61,326 nucleotides of DNA from Acetobacter musti (GTDB taxonomy: Bacteria > Pseudomonadota > Alphaproteobacteria > Acetobacterales > Acetobacteraceae): assembly GCF_011516835.1 (NCBI RefSeq), contig NZ_WOTB01000023.1, positions 1 to 61,326 of the forward strand, written 5' to 3'. Shown one piece after another: positions 48,098 through 57,072 of the stretch. The notes below the pieces were generated by a model. The model saw only the letters and a list, made by a program, of their open reading frames with translations. It did not search any database and was not told the origin of the DNA. The position numbers were made by a program, and so were the translations under genes. Numbering within the stretch: the stretch's first letter is position 1; every line of letters starts with the position of its first letter.

Positions 48098-48118
48098 GTA
48101 AATTCATGTTGAATTTAC
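48098..48118. promoter_or_regulatory. Perfect palindrome just before the rlpA-like gene
   Basis: GTAAATTCA (48098-48106) and TGAATTTAC (48110-48118) are exact inverse arms around TGT. The site ends 10 bases before ATG 48129, where the ribosome site would be. It looks like an operator for a dimeric regulator, or an RNA hairpin masking the start. Confidence 0.5.
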
Positions 48119-48128
48119 GCCCCGAATT

Positions 48129-48710
48129 ATGTTTACTGCAAACAACCTGAAACTGATTCCGGACCTGCCTGTGGCTTCTCATCGTGGAAAAAATGGTTCT
48201 GGCATTCTCTCGGCTCTCTTCCTGACAGGGCTGGCGTGGAGCAGTCATGCCAGTGCAGACGAGAGCAGTGGTATGCACCCTTCGATTGTTCATGATGCAC
48301 AATCGCCCAATACGTCGTGGGCAGCTTCCGTGCGAGCCGCTCTCGCACAGCGGATTATCAGGTCAGGTGAACGCGTCCAGACAGGTCTTGCCAGCTGGTA
48401 TGGCGGGCGCTTCGCTCATAAAAGTACCAGTTCAGGTCATTCATTCAGTCCCGCTGAAATGACCGCAGCGCATCCTTCAGCCCCTATAGGCACAAAACTG
48501 CTGGTCAGCTCTCCAGAAACGGGGCGCTCCGTCGTTGTCACCGTCAATGATCGTGGTCCCTACAGGCGCGGCCGGATAATTGATCTGTCGCATGAAGCCG
48601 CGTCCAGACTGGGCATGCTGAATCGTGGTGTTGCGCATGTCACCATCAGACCTGCGAGCTCTGAGGATGTGCTTGAGGTGGCTCAGGCGCCGGACAACAG
48701 CGGAAAATAA
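48129..48710 (+). CDS. RlpA-like septal ring lytic transglycosylase family protein
   Basis: 193 residues. An N-terminal export signal (GILSALFLTGLAWSSHASA after a polar lead), then the double-psi beta-barrel: QTGLASWYGGRFAHKSTSSG, HPSAPIGTKLLVSS, VVVTVNDRGPYRRGRIIDLS. RlpA proteins cleave or bind denuded peptidoglycan strands. There is no SPOR domain here, unlike the E. coli protein. No evident ribosome site before ATG 48129; a palindrome occupies the position. Confidence 0.88.
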   Translation: MFTANNLKLIPDLPVASHRGKNGSGILSALFLTGLAWSSHASADESSGMHPSIVHDAQSPNTSWAASVRAALAQRIIRSGERVQTGLASWYGGRFAHKSTSSGHSFSPAEMTAAHPSAPIGTKLLVSSPETGRSVVVTVNDRGPYRRGRIIDLSHEAASRLGMLNRGVAHVTIRPASSEDVLEVAQAPDNSGK

Positions 48711-48753
48711 TTACGGGTTTCTGAGGCTCTGGTCTGGTTCCGGCCCAATCTGG

Positions 48754-48790
48754 GGATGTTATGAGAGCACATGATGGCTATAAAACATCC
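48754..48790. terminator. Inverted repeat between convergent genes
   Basis: GGATGTT (48754-48760) pairs with AACATCC (48784-48790). It lies between the converging rlpA-like and BrkB-family genes and may mark both 3' ends. The long loop makes it a weak candidate. Confidence 0.35.
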
Positions 48791-48824
48791 GTCTCGACTT
48801 GGTTAAAATAAAATCAGGCCTAAC

Positions 48825-49811
48825 CTAGACCTGAAGTACCTCACGCTTTATCCCAAAAGCCAGTGCCTCCAGTTCAGCGTTGAATTCCGCACCGAGAAGC
48901 ACTACCCAGGCGCTGACAAAGAACCACATCATAATCGCGACAAATGCACCAAGAGGTCCGTAGGTCGCGCCGTAGCTGGCGATATTTGCCACGTAATAAG
49001 AAAAAGCTGACGCTACGGCGATCCAGATAAAAGTGGCGGCAATTGCCCCAGGAGCGACCCAGCGCCATTTTGTGTGATGATTGCTTGGGCCAAAACGAAA
49101 CAGGATCATGTACGCCGTAATCATGAAGGTCGTCATGATTCCTAATCCCGCCATGCGGACTACGAATTCCATTGAACCAGGCGGCGGCTCAATCATCAGC
49201 AGAGCTGGGAGGTACTGAAACAGAATTGGGAGTGCGACCATGGTTGCAACTCCGAGGCATGCTTCAACGGTTGCACCAAGGGTCAGTGAAAGGGCCAGCG
49301 CCTGAAACACAAAGAAATTTCGTGTTTCGCTGGTGCCGTAAGCTATGTTCAGTGCGGACAGAATTGATTTAATTCCCGCAGAAGCTGACCAGAGCGCGAT
49401 TGAGGTCGAAATTAGGAGGTTGACTGTGAGTGAGCTGTGCGGCTCCGAAACCAGCTCCTGTACGCGATCCTGAATAATGGAGAAAGCTGCCGGGGGCAGA
49501 AGGTTACGCATCATATCGAGCTGGGTTGCCACGCTCTGGACATCAAAGGCGAGTCCGTAGATCGAAATAAGTGTGCTGATCGCCGGGAACAGCGCCAGAG
49601 TGGCGTAAAATGCGCAGCCAGCCGCAACGAGAGTCGTCGGTCCGGAAATGAGAGCCATAACCGTTGATCTGCAAACGGATTTCCATTGCGACAATGTCAG
49701 TTGCAATGGTGATGAGGCCATTGGATGTGCCGTTTTCTGTTCATCATTCAGCCCGCCACCGTTTGTACCGGCGGATTGCTCAGGCTGATTTACAGACAGG
49801 GTTGAACTCAT
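48825..49811 (-). CDS. YihY/virulence factor BrkB family membrane protein
   Basis: 328 residues. After a polar N-terminus of about 40 residues come roughly six membrane helices (for example GCAFYATLALFPAISTLISIYG, WVAPGAIAATFIWIAVASAF, AFVAIMMWFFVSAWVVLLGAEFNAELE), ending with the family's ALLGAEFNAELE-like segment. Inner membrane; the function is not settled despite the old RNase BN name. Its promoter lies leftward of the ornithine decarboxylase leader. Confidence 0.92.
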   Translation of the reverse strand: MSSTLSVNQPEQSAGTNGGGLNDEQKTAHPMASSPLQLTLSQWKSVCRSTVMALISGPTTLVAAGCAFYATLALFPAISTLISIYGLAFDVQSVATQLDMMRNLLPPAAFSIIQDRVQELVSEPHSSLTVNLLISTSIALWSASAGIKSILSALNIAYGTSETRNFFVFQALALSLTLGATVEACLGVATMVALPILFQYLPALLMIEPPPGSMEFVVRMAGLGIMTTFMITAYMILFRFGPSNHHTKWRWVAPGAIAATFIWIAVASAFSYYVANIASYGATYGPLGAFVAIMMWFFVSAWVVLLGAEFNAELEALAFGIKREVLQV

Positions 49812-50049
49812 AAGGGCACTTAACCTCGAAAAAATTCTGATTGTCTCTGCTGACAGGCGCGACTGATAAAGATGCGCTTATTAAGGTGAGGCGGATTCGC
49901 CTGTCGTGGATAAAATATCGGGCGGAAAAACCGGCCGAAGGAGGCATAAGCTAAAGCCCCATATAAGAGCGCCGCTGTCCAATACTGCCCGATTTTAAAG
50001 GGAATTCATCGCCGCATTCTACTTTTTTTCAAAGATATTCAAACTTCCT

Positions 50050-50257
50050 GTTGCATGTGTGTCTGTTTGGTTCCATATGCGCCACCCTACGCAGCAACGC
50101 ACGTGCCACTGGCCCATCGAGGTTACGCAACGACGTCAAGCGTTCTGGCAATCGGGATCTCGCAAGAGATTCAGTCTTGGTCGCTGGTCCGTTAGACCGT
50201 TTCGCAACACCGCCTGCCATGGTTCCAGTCTGGCAGGCCCAGAGAGGGTAAAGTGCG
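50050..50257 (+). promoter_or_regulatory. Structured leader of the ornithine decarboxylase gene (speF-like candidate)
   Basis: Three hairpins precede the gene: ATCTC-GCAA-GAGAT with a GNRA loop (50157-50170), GGTC/GACC (50186-50198), and an 8-pair stem GCCTGCCA/TGGCAGGC (50212-50238) next to the ribosome site. A short reading frame from ATG 50055 (MCVCLVPYAPPY...) ends at TAG 50193, inside the second hairpin. Conserved leaders named speF are known upstream of alphaproteobacterial ornithine decarboxylases; family membership here is an inference. The preceding 49812-50049 shows nothing else. Confidence 0.45.
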
Positions 50258-51388
50258 ATGACACCCAAAATCTCGCAATTTCTGTCACAAAAAAATCCGT
50301 CCACGCCCTGTCTGGTTGTCGATATCGACGAGGTCGAACTCCGTTATCGTGCCATGCAGGCCGCACTTCCCGCAGCCCGGATATACTATGCTGTAAAAGC
50401 TAATCCGGCGCGACCTCTTCTCGATCGACTCGTCTTTCTGGGTTCATGCTTTGATGCTGCCTCCTGGGAAGAGGTGGACCTCTGTCTGTCGGCCGGAGCG
50501 CGTCCCGAAAACATTTCGTTTGGAAATACGGTCAAGAAAGTCTCTGCTATCAAAGCGGCCTATGATGCCGGGGTGAGACTGTTTGTCTTCGATTGCGTCG
50601 AAGAACTGGAAAAGCTTGCACGTTTTGCTCCCGGCTCACGTGTCTATTGCCGGCTTCTGGTCAATAATCATGGGGCTGAATGGCCATTGTCACGGAAATT
50701 CGGTACAACGCCGGAAAGCGCACGAACATTGATGCTCCGGGCACGTGAACTTGGTCTGGACCCTTACGGTATCTCCTTTCATGTGGGGAGCCAGCAGCTT
50801 TCTGCCGATGCGTACGAAGTAGCCATTGCTCAGGCAGGTTCATTACTGGCTGATCTGGCCGCTGACGGATTGCGCCTGCGGATGGTGAATCTGGGAGGAG
50901 GTTTTCCAATCCAGTACCGGGATGATGTGCCCGGGATCGCGCATTTCGGTCAGGTCATTTCGCGTGCCATGAAAATCCATTTTGGCGAGACATTACCCGA
51001 AATTCTCGTGGAACCAGGTCGGTTCATCGTCGGTTCCGCCGGGGTGGTTTCGACCGAAGTCGTCCTGGTCAGTCAGCGCGGACGCGATGAGGGACCACGC
51101 TGGGTTTATCTTGATATCGGGCGATTTGGCGGTCTTGCTGAGACTGAAGGAGAGGCAATACGTTATATGATTCGTACAGCGCGGGACGGCGAAGAAGTCA
51201 GTTCCGTTGCTCTCGCCGGACCAACATGTGACGGCGCCGATATTCTTTACGAAAAGTCCTGTTACACACTGCCCGTTACGCTTGAGGCGGGAGACCGGGT
51301 CGAGATTCTTGCGACCGGTGCCTATGTCTCGACCTATTGCTCAACGCGATTCAACGGGTTCGCACCACTTGCTGAACATTATATCTGA
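50258..51388 (+). CDS. Ornithine decarboxylase (type III PLP-dependent)
   Basis: 376 residues, alanine-racemase-fold decarboxylase: YYAVKANP with the PLP lysine K47, GISFHVGSQQ, VNLGGGFPIQY (phosphate-binding Gly-rich loop), EPGRFIVG and GPTCDGADIL with the active-site Cys-Asp. Makes putrescine from ornithine; a lysine/ornithine or related substrate cannot be excluded. ATG 50258 follows GAGAGGG. The long structured leader suggests polyamine feedback. Confidence 0.92.
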   Translation: MTPKISQFLSQKNPSTPCLVVDIDEVELRYRAMQAALPAARIYYAVKANPARPLLDRLVFLGSCFDAASWEEVDLCLSAGARPENISFGNTVKKVSAIKAAYDAGVRLFVFDCVEELEKLARFAPGSRVYCRLLVNNHGAEWPLSRKFGTTPESARTLMLRARELGLDPYGISFHVGSQQLSADAYEVAIAQAGSLLADLAADGLRLRMVNLGGGFPIQYRDDVPGIAHFGQVISRAMKIHFGETLPEILVEPGRFIVGSAGVVSTEVVLVSQRGRDEGPRWVYLDIGRFGGLAETEGEAIRYMIRTARDGEEVSSVALAGPTCDGADILYEKSCYTLPVTLEAGDRVEILATGAYVSTYCSTRFNGFAPLAEHYI

Positions 51389-51400
51389 ATGATCAGAGAT

Positions 51401-51429
51401 CGCCTGGTTCCTGCAAAACGGACCGGGCG
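51401..51429. terminator. Hairpin between ornithine decarboxylase and porin genes
   Basis: CGCCTGGT pairs with ACCGGGCG (8 pairs, one G-U) over a 13-base loop, 12 bases past the decarboxylase stop and 10 before the converging porin stop. No T tract. Confidence 0.45.
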
Positions 51430-51438
51430 ACCATGGGC

Positions 51439-53019
51439 TTACATGACAACGTTGAACTGGAGCGCCATAACAGCGGCGTCATGAAACGTAGTCGTTCCGC
51501 CCGGACGATTAATATACTGAAAATCAGGCTGAAGCGTGAGGCCTGGCGCTACGTGAGCATTATAAAAGAGTTCGTAAACATTTTCATGAGTCTGCAGCCC
51601 CCAGCTTGGACCCCATTGATTCGACAGATAGGGCTGACCGAGAGCCAGTGAGCTTTCCTGTTGCAGAAGCACGGCGCGACTCATGTCGAGCCACTGATAC
51701 ATGACACCCATGCTGTCCAGTGGACGTCCCCAGGGGGCACCTGTTTCTACCATGCCTGCCCATATATGATGCGCCATGGCTGTCGTCTTGCCGTCAGTCC
51801 ACATATAACCGGCAAGAGCGAGTAAACCATTGGTCGGTCCCGCACCATTACGGATCAGCATCTGGTCAAGCTGTACCCATGCGCTTGCCCGCCCAGCATG
51901 CATTCTCCTGGGCAGGCCGGTCGCCTGCCATGAATTTCCGTTTATATCTGCGTAAAGATCAGGGTAGCGGGAATTATCGTAGCTGAAACCGGCCTTATAA
52001 TGACCATCGAGTTTGTCTCGTCCGAAATGAGGCATCCACGCAATCTCAACCGGGGACGAAAACTTGCCTAAGCCATCCTGAGCCCAGGCCCAGCCAGAAA
52101 TGCCACCATTAAAGGAATGCGGAGACACGGCGAACAGTCCGGCCATAATGTATGTATCAGGCGTCGGATTTACTCGGGCAACAAAGCCAAGATTTCCCGA
52201 CGGCCAGTCACGGTTGCCTTCGGTATATTTGTTGGGTGCCGGATTTCCGCACATGGCAACGTTCATGAACATACAATAGAGCGGTGAGGCTGCAAAAAAA
52301 CTGCCGACCGGAATCCAGCCAGCACTTATGTCAATGCGGTTGTGAAGGAATGTTTTTTCACCCCACAGATAGACAAGATGCGCAACCACATTGCCGCGGG
52401 CACCATAGATCTGCTGAACCCCTCCGATAGCGTCGCCGATATATTGCGTGCTGAGGTTTCGCCCATGGCCGTTCACGACCATCATATGGGTCCAGAACCC
52501 ATCCATAAATTTCGCGTTTGTCAGACGGCCCCAGTCAATGTCCGTTTCCACGCCGACCTGTCCGGCATCCGTAACGCCCTGACGCCAGCCACCGCGAAAG
52601 TTTCCTGCCAGTTCCTCATGGACATCCACGAGAATATGAATTCCATGATCCTGTAACCAGGGCTGAGCACCCCACCAGTCGCCAAAAAAATGTGTCGAAC
52701 CATAAGGCGCCGAGAATTGCTGCGGATACTGATTATCTTTGCCGAGTTCATTGTTGACTGCGAGAGATGGCTGAAGTCCGACAGCACTGTTTCCGCCCGG
52801 CAATATCTGTGCCACCGCTGGCACTGACCCGACACCGATAATAAACAATCCGGTCACAAAAATTCTGCACGAAGAAAAAATTCTTCCGGCGAAACGGGTT
52901 AAGCCACGGGTCATATCGATGACAAACGGGAAACAGGACATAAAGTTCCGGCTCTGATGCTTTTTGTTTTTGCGCGTTGTCGCGTGAATCATTTTCAGAT
53001 CTGCACGTTGTTCTATCAT
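51439..53019 (-). CDS. OprB-type carbohydrate porin
   Basis: Up to 526 residues. The signal peptide (FVTGLFIIGVGSVPAVAQ) starts around residue 54, so the true start may be M10, M27 or M36 (52992, 52941, 52914). The mature part carries OprB features: FFGDWWGAQPWLQDHGIHILVDV, NGHGRNLSTQYIGDAIGGVQQ, and a final barrel strand TTFHDAAVMALQFNVVM ending in a hydrophobic residue. Sugar uptake across the outer membrane is expected; many acetic acid bacteria carry several copies. Confidence 0.92.
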   Translation of the reverse strand: MIEQRADLKMIHATTRKNKKHQSRNFMSCFPFVIDMTRGLTRFAGRIFSSCRIFVTGLFIIGVGSVPAVAQILPGGNSAVGLQPSLAVNNELGKDNQYPQQFSAPYGSTHFFGDWWGAQPWLQDHGIHILVDVHEELAGNFRGGWRQGVTDAGQVGVETDIDWGRLTNAKFMDGFWTHMMVVNGHGRNLSTQYIGDAIGGVQQIYGARGNVVAHLVYLWGEKTFLHNRIDISAGWIPVGSFFAASPLYCMFMNVAMCGNPAPNKYTEGNRDWPSGNLGFVARVNPTPDTYIMAGLFAVSPHSFNGGISGWAWAQDGLGKFSSPVEIAWMPHFGRDKLDGHYKAGFSYDNSRYPDLYADINGNSWQATGLPRRMHAGRASAWVQLDQMLIRNGAGPTNGLLALAGYMWTDGKTTAMAHHIWAGMVETGAPWGRPLDSMGVMYQWLDMSRAVLLQQESSLALGQPYLSNQWGPSWGLQTHENVYELFYNAHVAPGLTLQPDFQYINRPGGTTTFHDAAVMALQFNVVM

Positions 53020-53042
53020 GCGTCACGGAGTTTTCGCGATGC

Positions 53043-53071
53043 TGTCACGTAAAAAACAGCGCTGCGTGACA
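53043..53071. promoter_or_regulatory. Inverted repeat in the porin/moaB divergent promoter region
   Basis: TGTCACG (53043-53049) and CGTGACA (53065-53071) are perfect inverse arms with a 15-base spacer, followed by TTTTT. It lies 24 bases upstream of the longest porin start and 50 bases before moaB, so an operator for one or both is plausible. Confidence 0.4.
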
Positions 53072-53121
53072 TTTTTGCATAATGTTGACGTCAGGTGCAG
53101 CTCCGGGGATATCCTTAATTC

Positions 53122-53652
53122 ATGACAGGTATCGATCATTCAAAGCCGTTTCTTCCCGTAAGGATCGCGGTTATGACCGTCTCGGATACGCGCACACCTG
53201 AGACCGATACGTCGGGCAGAGTGCTCGTTGAAAGAATCAGGGCGGCGGGTCACGTCGTGGCTGACCGGTGCATTGAGCGGGACGATGCAGATGCGCTGGT
53301 CCGGCATCTTGAGAAATGGATTGCCGACCCGTCGATAGACGTTGTCATCACCAACGGGGGGACAGGGGTAACAGGCCGCGATGTAACGCCGGAGGCGTTT
53401 GAACGTGTGCTGGAGAAGCGTATCGAAGGCTTCGGCGAACTATTTCGGATGCTGTCCTACAATAAAATAGGAACATCCACGATCCAGTCCCGCGCACTCG
53501 CCGGGGTCGCCCGCGGAACGTATCTGTTCGCTCTTCCAGGTTCGGGCGGTGCGGTAAAAGATGCCTGGGACGATATTCTGGTATTTCAGCTCGATAGTCG
53601 TCACATGCCATGCAATTTCGTGGAACTCATGCCGCGGCTGCAGGAACGGTAG
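53122..53652 (+). CDS. moaB: Molybdenum cofactor biosynthesis protein B
   Basis: 176 residues of the MoaB/Mog fold: [41 protein letters not shown] and [39 protein letters not shown]. Acts in molybdopterin adenylylation. The DJ-1-like gene starts 13 bases after its stop. Confidence 0.95.
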   Translation: MTGIDHSKPFLPVRIAVMTVSDTRTPETDTSGRVLVERIRAAGHVVADRCIERDDADALVRHLEKWIADPSIDVVITNGGTGVTGRDVTPEAFERVLEKRIEGFGELFRMLSYNKIGTSTIQSRALAGVARGTYLFALPGSGGAVKDAWDDILVFQLDSRHMPCNFVELMPRLQER

Positions 53653-53665
53653 GAAGGAAGATCTG

Positions 53666-54244
53666 ATGCCGGATGATATACGACTTCTCATGCTGGCCGG
53701 TGACTACGTTGAAGATTACGAAATCATGGTGCCGTTTCAGGCTCTGACGATGGTAGGCTACACAGTCGACGTTGTTTCACCGGGAAAGAAAAAGGGCGAT
53801 ACAGTCCTTACTGCCATTCATGATTTTGAAGGAGCGCAGACCTACAGTGAAAAGCCCGGACATCATTTTACTCTGACCGCGGATTTTGATGCGGTTACCA
53901 CCGATGATTATATCGGTCTTGTGGTTCCCGGTGGACGTATGCCCGAATATCTCAGGCTTGATCCGGAAGTCATCGCTATGGTTCAGGCTTTCGCAGACAG
54001 GCCGATCGCATGCATATGTCATGGTATCCAGATTCTTACGGCAGCGAATATGGTAAAAGGCCGCCGCGTCTCGGCTTATCCTGCCTGTCGTCCGGAAGTT
54101 GAAATCGCCGGAGGAACGTATGCTGACATTCCTGTGACAGATGCTGTGACAGACGATCAGCTTGTTACGGCTCCGGCCTGGCCAGCACATCCTGCCTGGC
54201 TCGCACAATTTCTTAAGGTGCTGGGCGCCAGCGTCTCCATCTGA
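53666..54244 (+). CDS. DJ-1/PfpI family protein
   Basis: 192 residues from ATG 53666, which follows GGAAGGA. Conserved E16 (VEDYE), the block [14 protein letters not shown], and the nucleophile elbow [11 protein letters not shown] with C118-H119. The family includes deglycases, proteases and chaperone-like proteins; activity cannot be assigned. Probably co-transcribed with moaB. Confidence 0.92.
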   Translation: MPDDIRLLMLAGDYVEDYEIMVPFQALTMVGYTVDVVSPGKKKGDTVLTAIHDFEGAQTYSEKPGHHFTLTADFDAVTTDDYIGLVVPGGRMPEYLRLDPEVIAMVQAFADRPIACICHGIQILTAANMVKGRRVSAYPACRPEVEIAGGTYADIPVTDAVTDDQLVTAPAWPAHPAWLAQFLKVLGASVSI

Positions 54245-54270
54245 GCAGACGGCGCTGCAGATTCAGTCAC

Positions 54271-54311
54271 GGCTGAACAGATGCCGCGCTTACTGCGGGC
54301 TGCGTTCAGCC
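54271..54311. terminator. Bidirectional inverted repeat between convergent genes
   Basis: GGCTGAAC (54271-54278) is inverted as GTTCAGCC (54304-54311), with a further GC-rich inner pairing (GCCGCG/CGGGC). It lies between the converging DJ-1 and SIMPL-domain genes. Confidence 0.5.
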
Positions 54312-55004
54312 TGCGTGCCTGAGAATTATGGTTGCGCGGACTGTCGCGGTTACTTTCTGTGAATCCGGTGTCGACATCGGAGCCGCTGCTGCTTTCGCCA
54401 TAAACATTACAGGCCGGGGATACATAGCTTCGTCAACGGTCACGTCGACAATCGTTGCGACCTTCATGGAAAGGGCGGATGCAATGCCATCCGCCCGGCG
54501 AAGCATATCCTGTGTCGCGAGTTTTTCAGCATCAAGAGTAAGAACTTTCCGGTGGTCGTCGGAGAGAGACCAGTCGATCCCTTCAAGGAGCAGGCCGGAA
54601 GACTGCAGGCGCCCGACCAGCGGCAGTAGTGTGTCTGCGTTCTTCGATTTTATCGAGATTGTTTGCCGGGCTTCCCAGTTCTTCGGCATGTTGTTGGCAG
54701 GGCTGGTCTGCGAAACGAAATAGGAACCAGCGGAGGAGGATATATTCCCTACCTGCTGCGCCATCATCATAGCTTTATGCATCATCTCATTTGTTTCGGA
54801 CTGAGCGCGAACAGCGCTGCTGGCCTCGGAGCGTGCTGTCAGCGTCGCGATGATGAGATCCGGAGATGCTTCCGCCGATCCTGAACCTGATATGTGCAGT
54901 TTTGTTCCATCATCGCTGCTGTCCGGACTGGCGACGGCAGGAATCGCCGTGCTGAAGCAAAAACATAGGCTCGTGACAACAACCGCCAGTTTCGGATGCC
55001 TCAT
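54306..55004 (-). CDS. SIMPL (DUF541) domain exported protein
   Basis: 232 residues. Signal peptide MRHPKLAVVVTSLCFCFSTA cleaved near AVA-SP. The mature protein matches SIMPL: LHISGSGSAEASPDLIIATLTARSEA, MMHKAMMMAQQVGN, FVSQTSPANN, and a C-terminal VTATVRATIIL. Periplasmic; linked to stress or signalling in other organisms. Overlaps the upstream small exported gene by 4 bases at the end of the two-component operon. Confidence 0.9.
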   Translation of the reverse strand: MRHPKLAVVVTSLCFCFSTAIPAVASPDSSDDGTKLHISGSGSAEASPDLIIATLTARSEASSAVRAQSETNEMMHKAMMMAQQVGNISSSAGSYFVSQTSPANNMPKNWEARQTISIKSKNADTLLPLVGRLQSSGLLLEGIDWSLSDDHRKVLTLDAEKLATQDMLRRADGIASALSMKVATIVDVTVDEAMYPRPVMFMAKAAAAPMSTPDSQKVTATVRATIILRHAG

Positions 55005-55393
55005 TGATGATCTTTTCCTTTAAGTGCAATCAGAGCTTCGCGCAGACGAGCCAGCCCCAGCCGTACATGACCTTCGTCACACAGGCGTTCCCCCTCATAA
55101 CGTAACGAGCGGATTGAATTAACCGCCTCATTATCGTGTTCATCAATGACACGAAGCAGTCGTGAGCAGAAATCACGGCTGTCAGAAGTCACGACAATTC
55201 CGTGATCTTTCCCGGCTTCAACGCTGTCACGGTCATCATGCGTTGTCTGTGCAGTCTCCGCACCAGGATAGGGAGAGATCTGATTGACTGTGAACAGGGC
55301 AGGTGAAGGGCGCCCTGTCTCCTGGTCTCCTGTAGCGGCACAGAGTTCCAGAGCCATGGCAGGCATAACAATCATGAGCATCGCACGATTCAT
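55001..55393 (-). CDS. Small exported hypothetical protein in two-component operon
   Basis: 130 residues. A short hydrophobic N-terminus (AMLMIVMPAMALELCAA) suggests export. The C-terminal 70 residues are helical (DFCSRLLRVIDEHDNEAVNS, LRYEGERLCDEGHVRLGLAR) with two cysteines. No known domain. It is joined by 4-base overlaps to the histidine kinase before it and the SIMPL gene after it, implying co-translation with both. Confidence 0.72.
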   Translation of the reverse strand: MNRAMLMIVMPAMALELCAATGDQETGRPSPALFTVNQISPYPGAETAQTTHDDRDSVEAGKDHGIVVTSDSRDFCSRLLRVIDEHDNEAVNSIRSLRYEGERLCDEGHVRLGLARLREALIALKGKDHQ

Positions 55394-56958
55394 GGATGAC
55401 GCTTTATCATCGTCGTCCTGTCCTGAGGATGGGAGGACTGTGAATCCTGATTCATGTCAGCCCCTGTCCGGGTGTCGCCTGTATCGGAAACCGGCAGATG
55501 CAATTCCACGGACAGCCCAGGCGATCTTCGCATAAACTGAAGGCTGCCGCCGTGTAACTGCACGATAGCCTGAACGAGAGACAGACCAAGACCCGAGCCT
55601 GGTGTATTTCTCGCTGAATCAGCGCGAAAAAACCTCTCGGAAGCGCGCTCGAGATCTGCTTCGTTCATTCCCACTCCCTCATCTGTCACAGCGATGGTCG
55701 CGGCCTGTCCGGATGATTTTCCGTCGCAGGACAAATCGGGGCCAACTGCTGCCGAAACGGTGATCGTGCCGCCATGAGGTGAAAATTTTATAGCATTATC
55801 AATGAGATTGGAGACAGCTTGCTGGATCATGGAACGATCACCGTAAAACAATACATGGCTGGGCGTCCGCGGAATAATGCGAATGGCCTGCTCCTCAGCC
55901 ACAGGCTCATAAAGTTCGACGATATCGTGCAGTACTGCGACAAGATCGAACACAGCGAAAGCCGATCTGCGTGATCCGGCTTCGATCTGCGCGATTCGCA
56001 GCAGCGCCTCAAAAACAGCAGTGATATTATCAAGATCGCTTACGCCGTTCTCGATCGCACTTCGCAACGCTGCCTCGTCCGGTGCGTGTAACGCCGCATA
56101 CTCAAGCTGTGTCCGCGCCCGGGTTATGGGCGTGCGAAGATCGTGAGCGATAGCATTTGAGACCTGTTTTACGCCGTCCATCAGACGCGCGATGCGGTCA
56201 AGCATCTCGTTGATAGCCTCAGCGACTTCGTCGAGTTCGTCTCCGCGGCCGGACAAAGTCATTCGTCTGCTCATATCGCCGTGGGCTATGGCGGAAGTTG
56301 TGCGTGCGATTGAAGAGATCATCCTGCGAAACATATTCCGCACGAGCAGCGCGCCGACGAGCGTAAGTACAGTGATAAAAACCCACGCCCATAACAACGT
56401 GTCAGTCAGCAGCCGCCGAAGATTGGTGCGCCCCCGGACATCACGCCCGACCAGAAGCCGGTAGCCACTGGGCAGATCGAAGGCCTGGACTTCGGCGACG
56501 CCGCGCGCTCCGGCTCTCCGGATCGTAAGCTGATACCAGACGCCGCTCATCGCAACATCAGCAGGCCAGGCGGACAAATTTCCAGCGACACGCTGATTGT
56601 GAGGGTCCACAAGAAGATAAAGCGCATCGTCGTCGACATTATCTTCAAGGCGATCTTCTATAGTCAGGGCGAGCGCTGAAAGCCCTCCGTCAGTCCATCG
56701 CTCAGACAAAGCCCGGGCATCGGCAGAGACTGACGCCTCGACCTGCCGCTCCAGTAACCCGGCTGTTCCCCACCAGATAACAGAGAGAAACAATACGGCC
56801 GATACCCAGAACAGGACAGCGTAACCAAGCGCGAAACGGACGCCTGCAGAGCGCAGGCCGCCAATATGATGACGAAATGCGGCATATGAAAAACGCCGTT
56901 TTTTCCGGATGCTGCTCTGGCGCTCAGGGCCAGAGGCAGAAAATCGAAATCGGATCAC
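55390..56958 (-). CDS. Sensor histidine kinase with HAMP domain
   Basis: 522 residues from GTG 56958. Membrane helix near 45-68 (ALGYAVLFWVSAVLFLSVIWW), periplasmic sensor of about 110 residues, a second helix near 190 (LLWAWVFITVLTLVGALLV), HAMP, HisKA with H272 in AIAHDLRTPITRA, then HATPase with NLIDNAIKFSPHGG, DEGVGMNE and GSGLGLSLV. It follows the response regulator by 114 bases and overlaps the small exported gene. The signal sensed is unknown. Confidence 0.94.
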   Translation of the reverse strand: MIRFRFSASGPERQSSIRKKRRFSYAAFRHHIGGLRSAGVRFALGYAVLFWVSAVLFLSVIWWGTAGLLERQVEASVSADARALSERWTDGGLSALALTIEDRLEDNVDDDALYLLVDPHNQRVAGNLSAWPADVAMSGVWYQLTIRRAGARGVAEVQAFDLPSGYRLLVGRDVRGRTNLRRLLTDTLLWAWVFITVLTLVGALLVRNMFRRMISSIARTTSAIAHGDMSRRMTLSGRGDELDEVAEAINEMLDRIARLMDGVKQVSNAIAHDLRTPITRARTQLEYAALHAPDEAALRSAIENGVSDLDNITAVFEALLRIAQIEAGSRRSAFAVFDLVAVLHDIVELYEPVAEEQAIRIIPRTPSHVLFYGDRSMIQQAVSNLIDNAIKFSPHGGTITVSAAVGPDLSCDGKSSGQAATIAVTDEGVGMNEADLERASERFFRADSARNTPGSGLGLSLVQAIVQLHGGSLQFMRRSPGLSVELHLPVSDTGDTRTGADMNQDSQSSHPQDRTTMIKRHP

Positions 56959-57072
56959 TCTGTCTGATCACTGCCGGGAGGCAGATCATGTATTGCCGCC
57001 AGCCTCGAAGCATAGCCGTGCCTCATCCCGGACCGGACTGAAGGGTGTGTCACAGAACAGATTGTCACGAGT

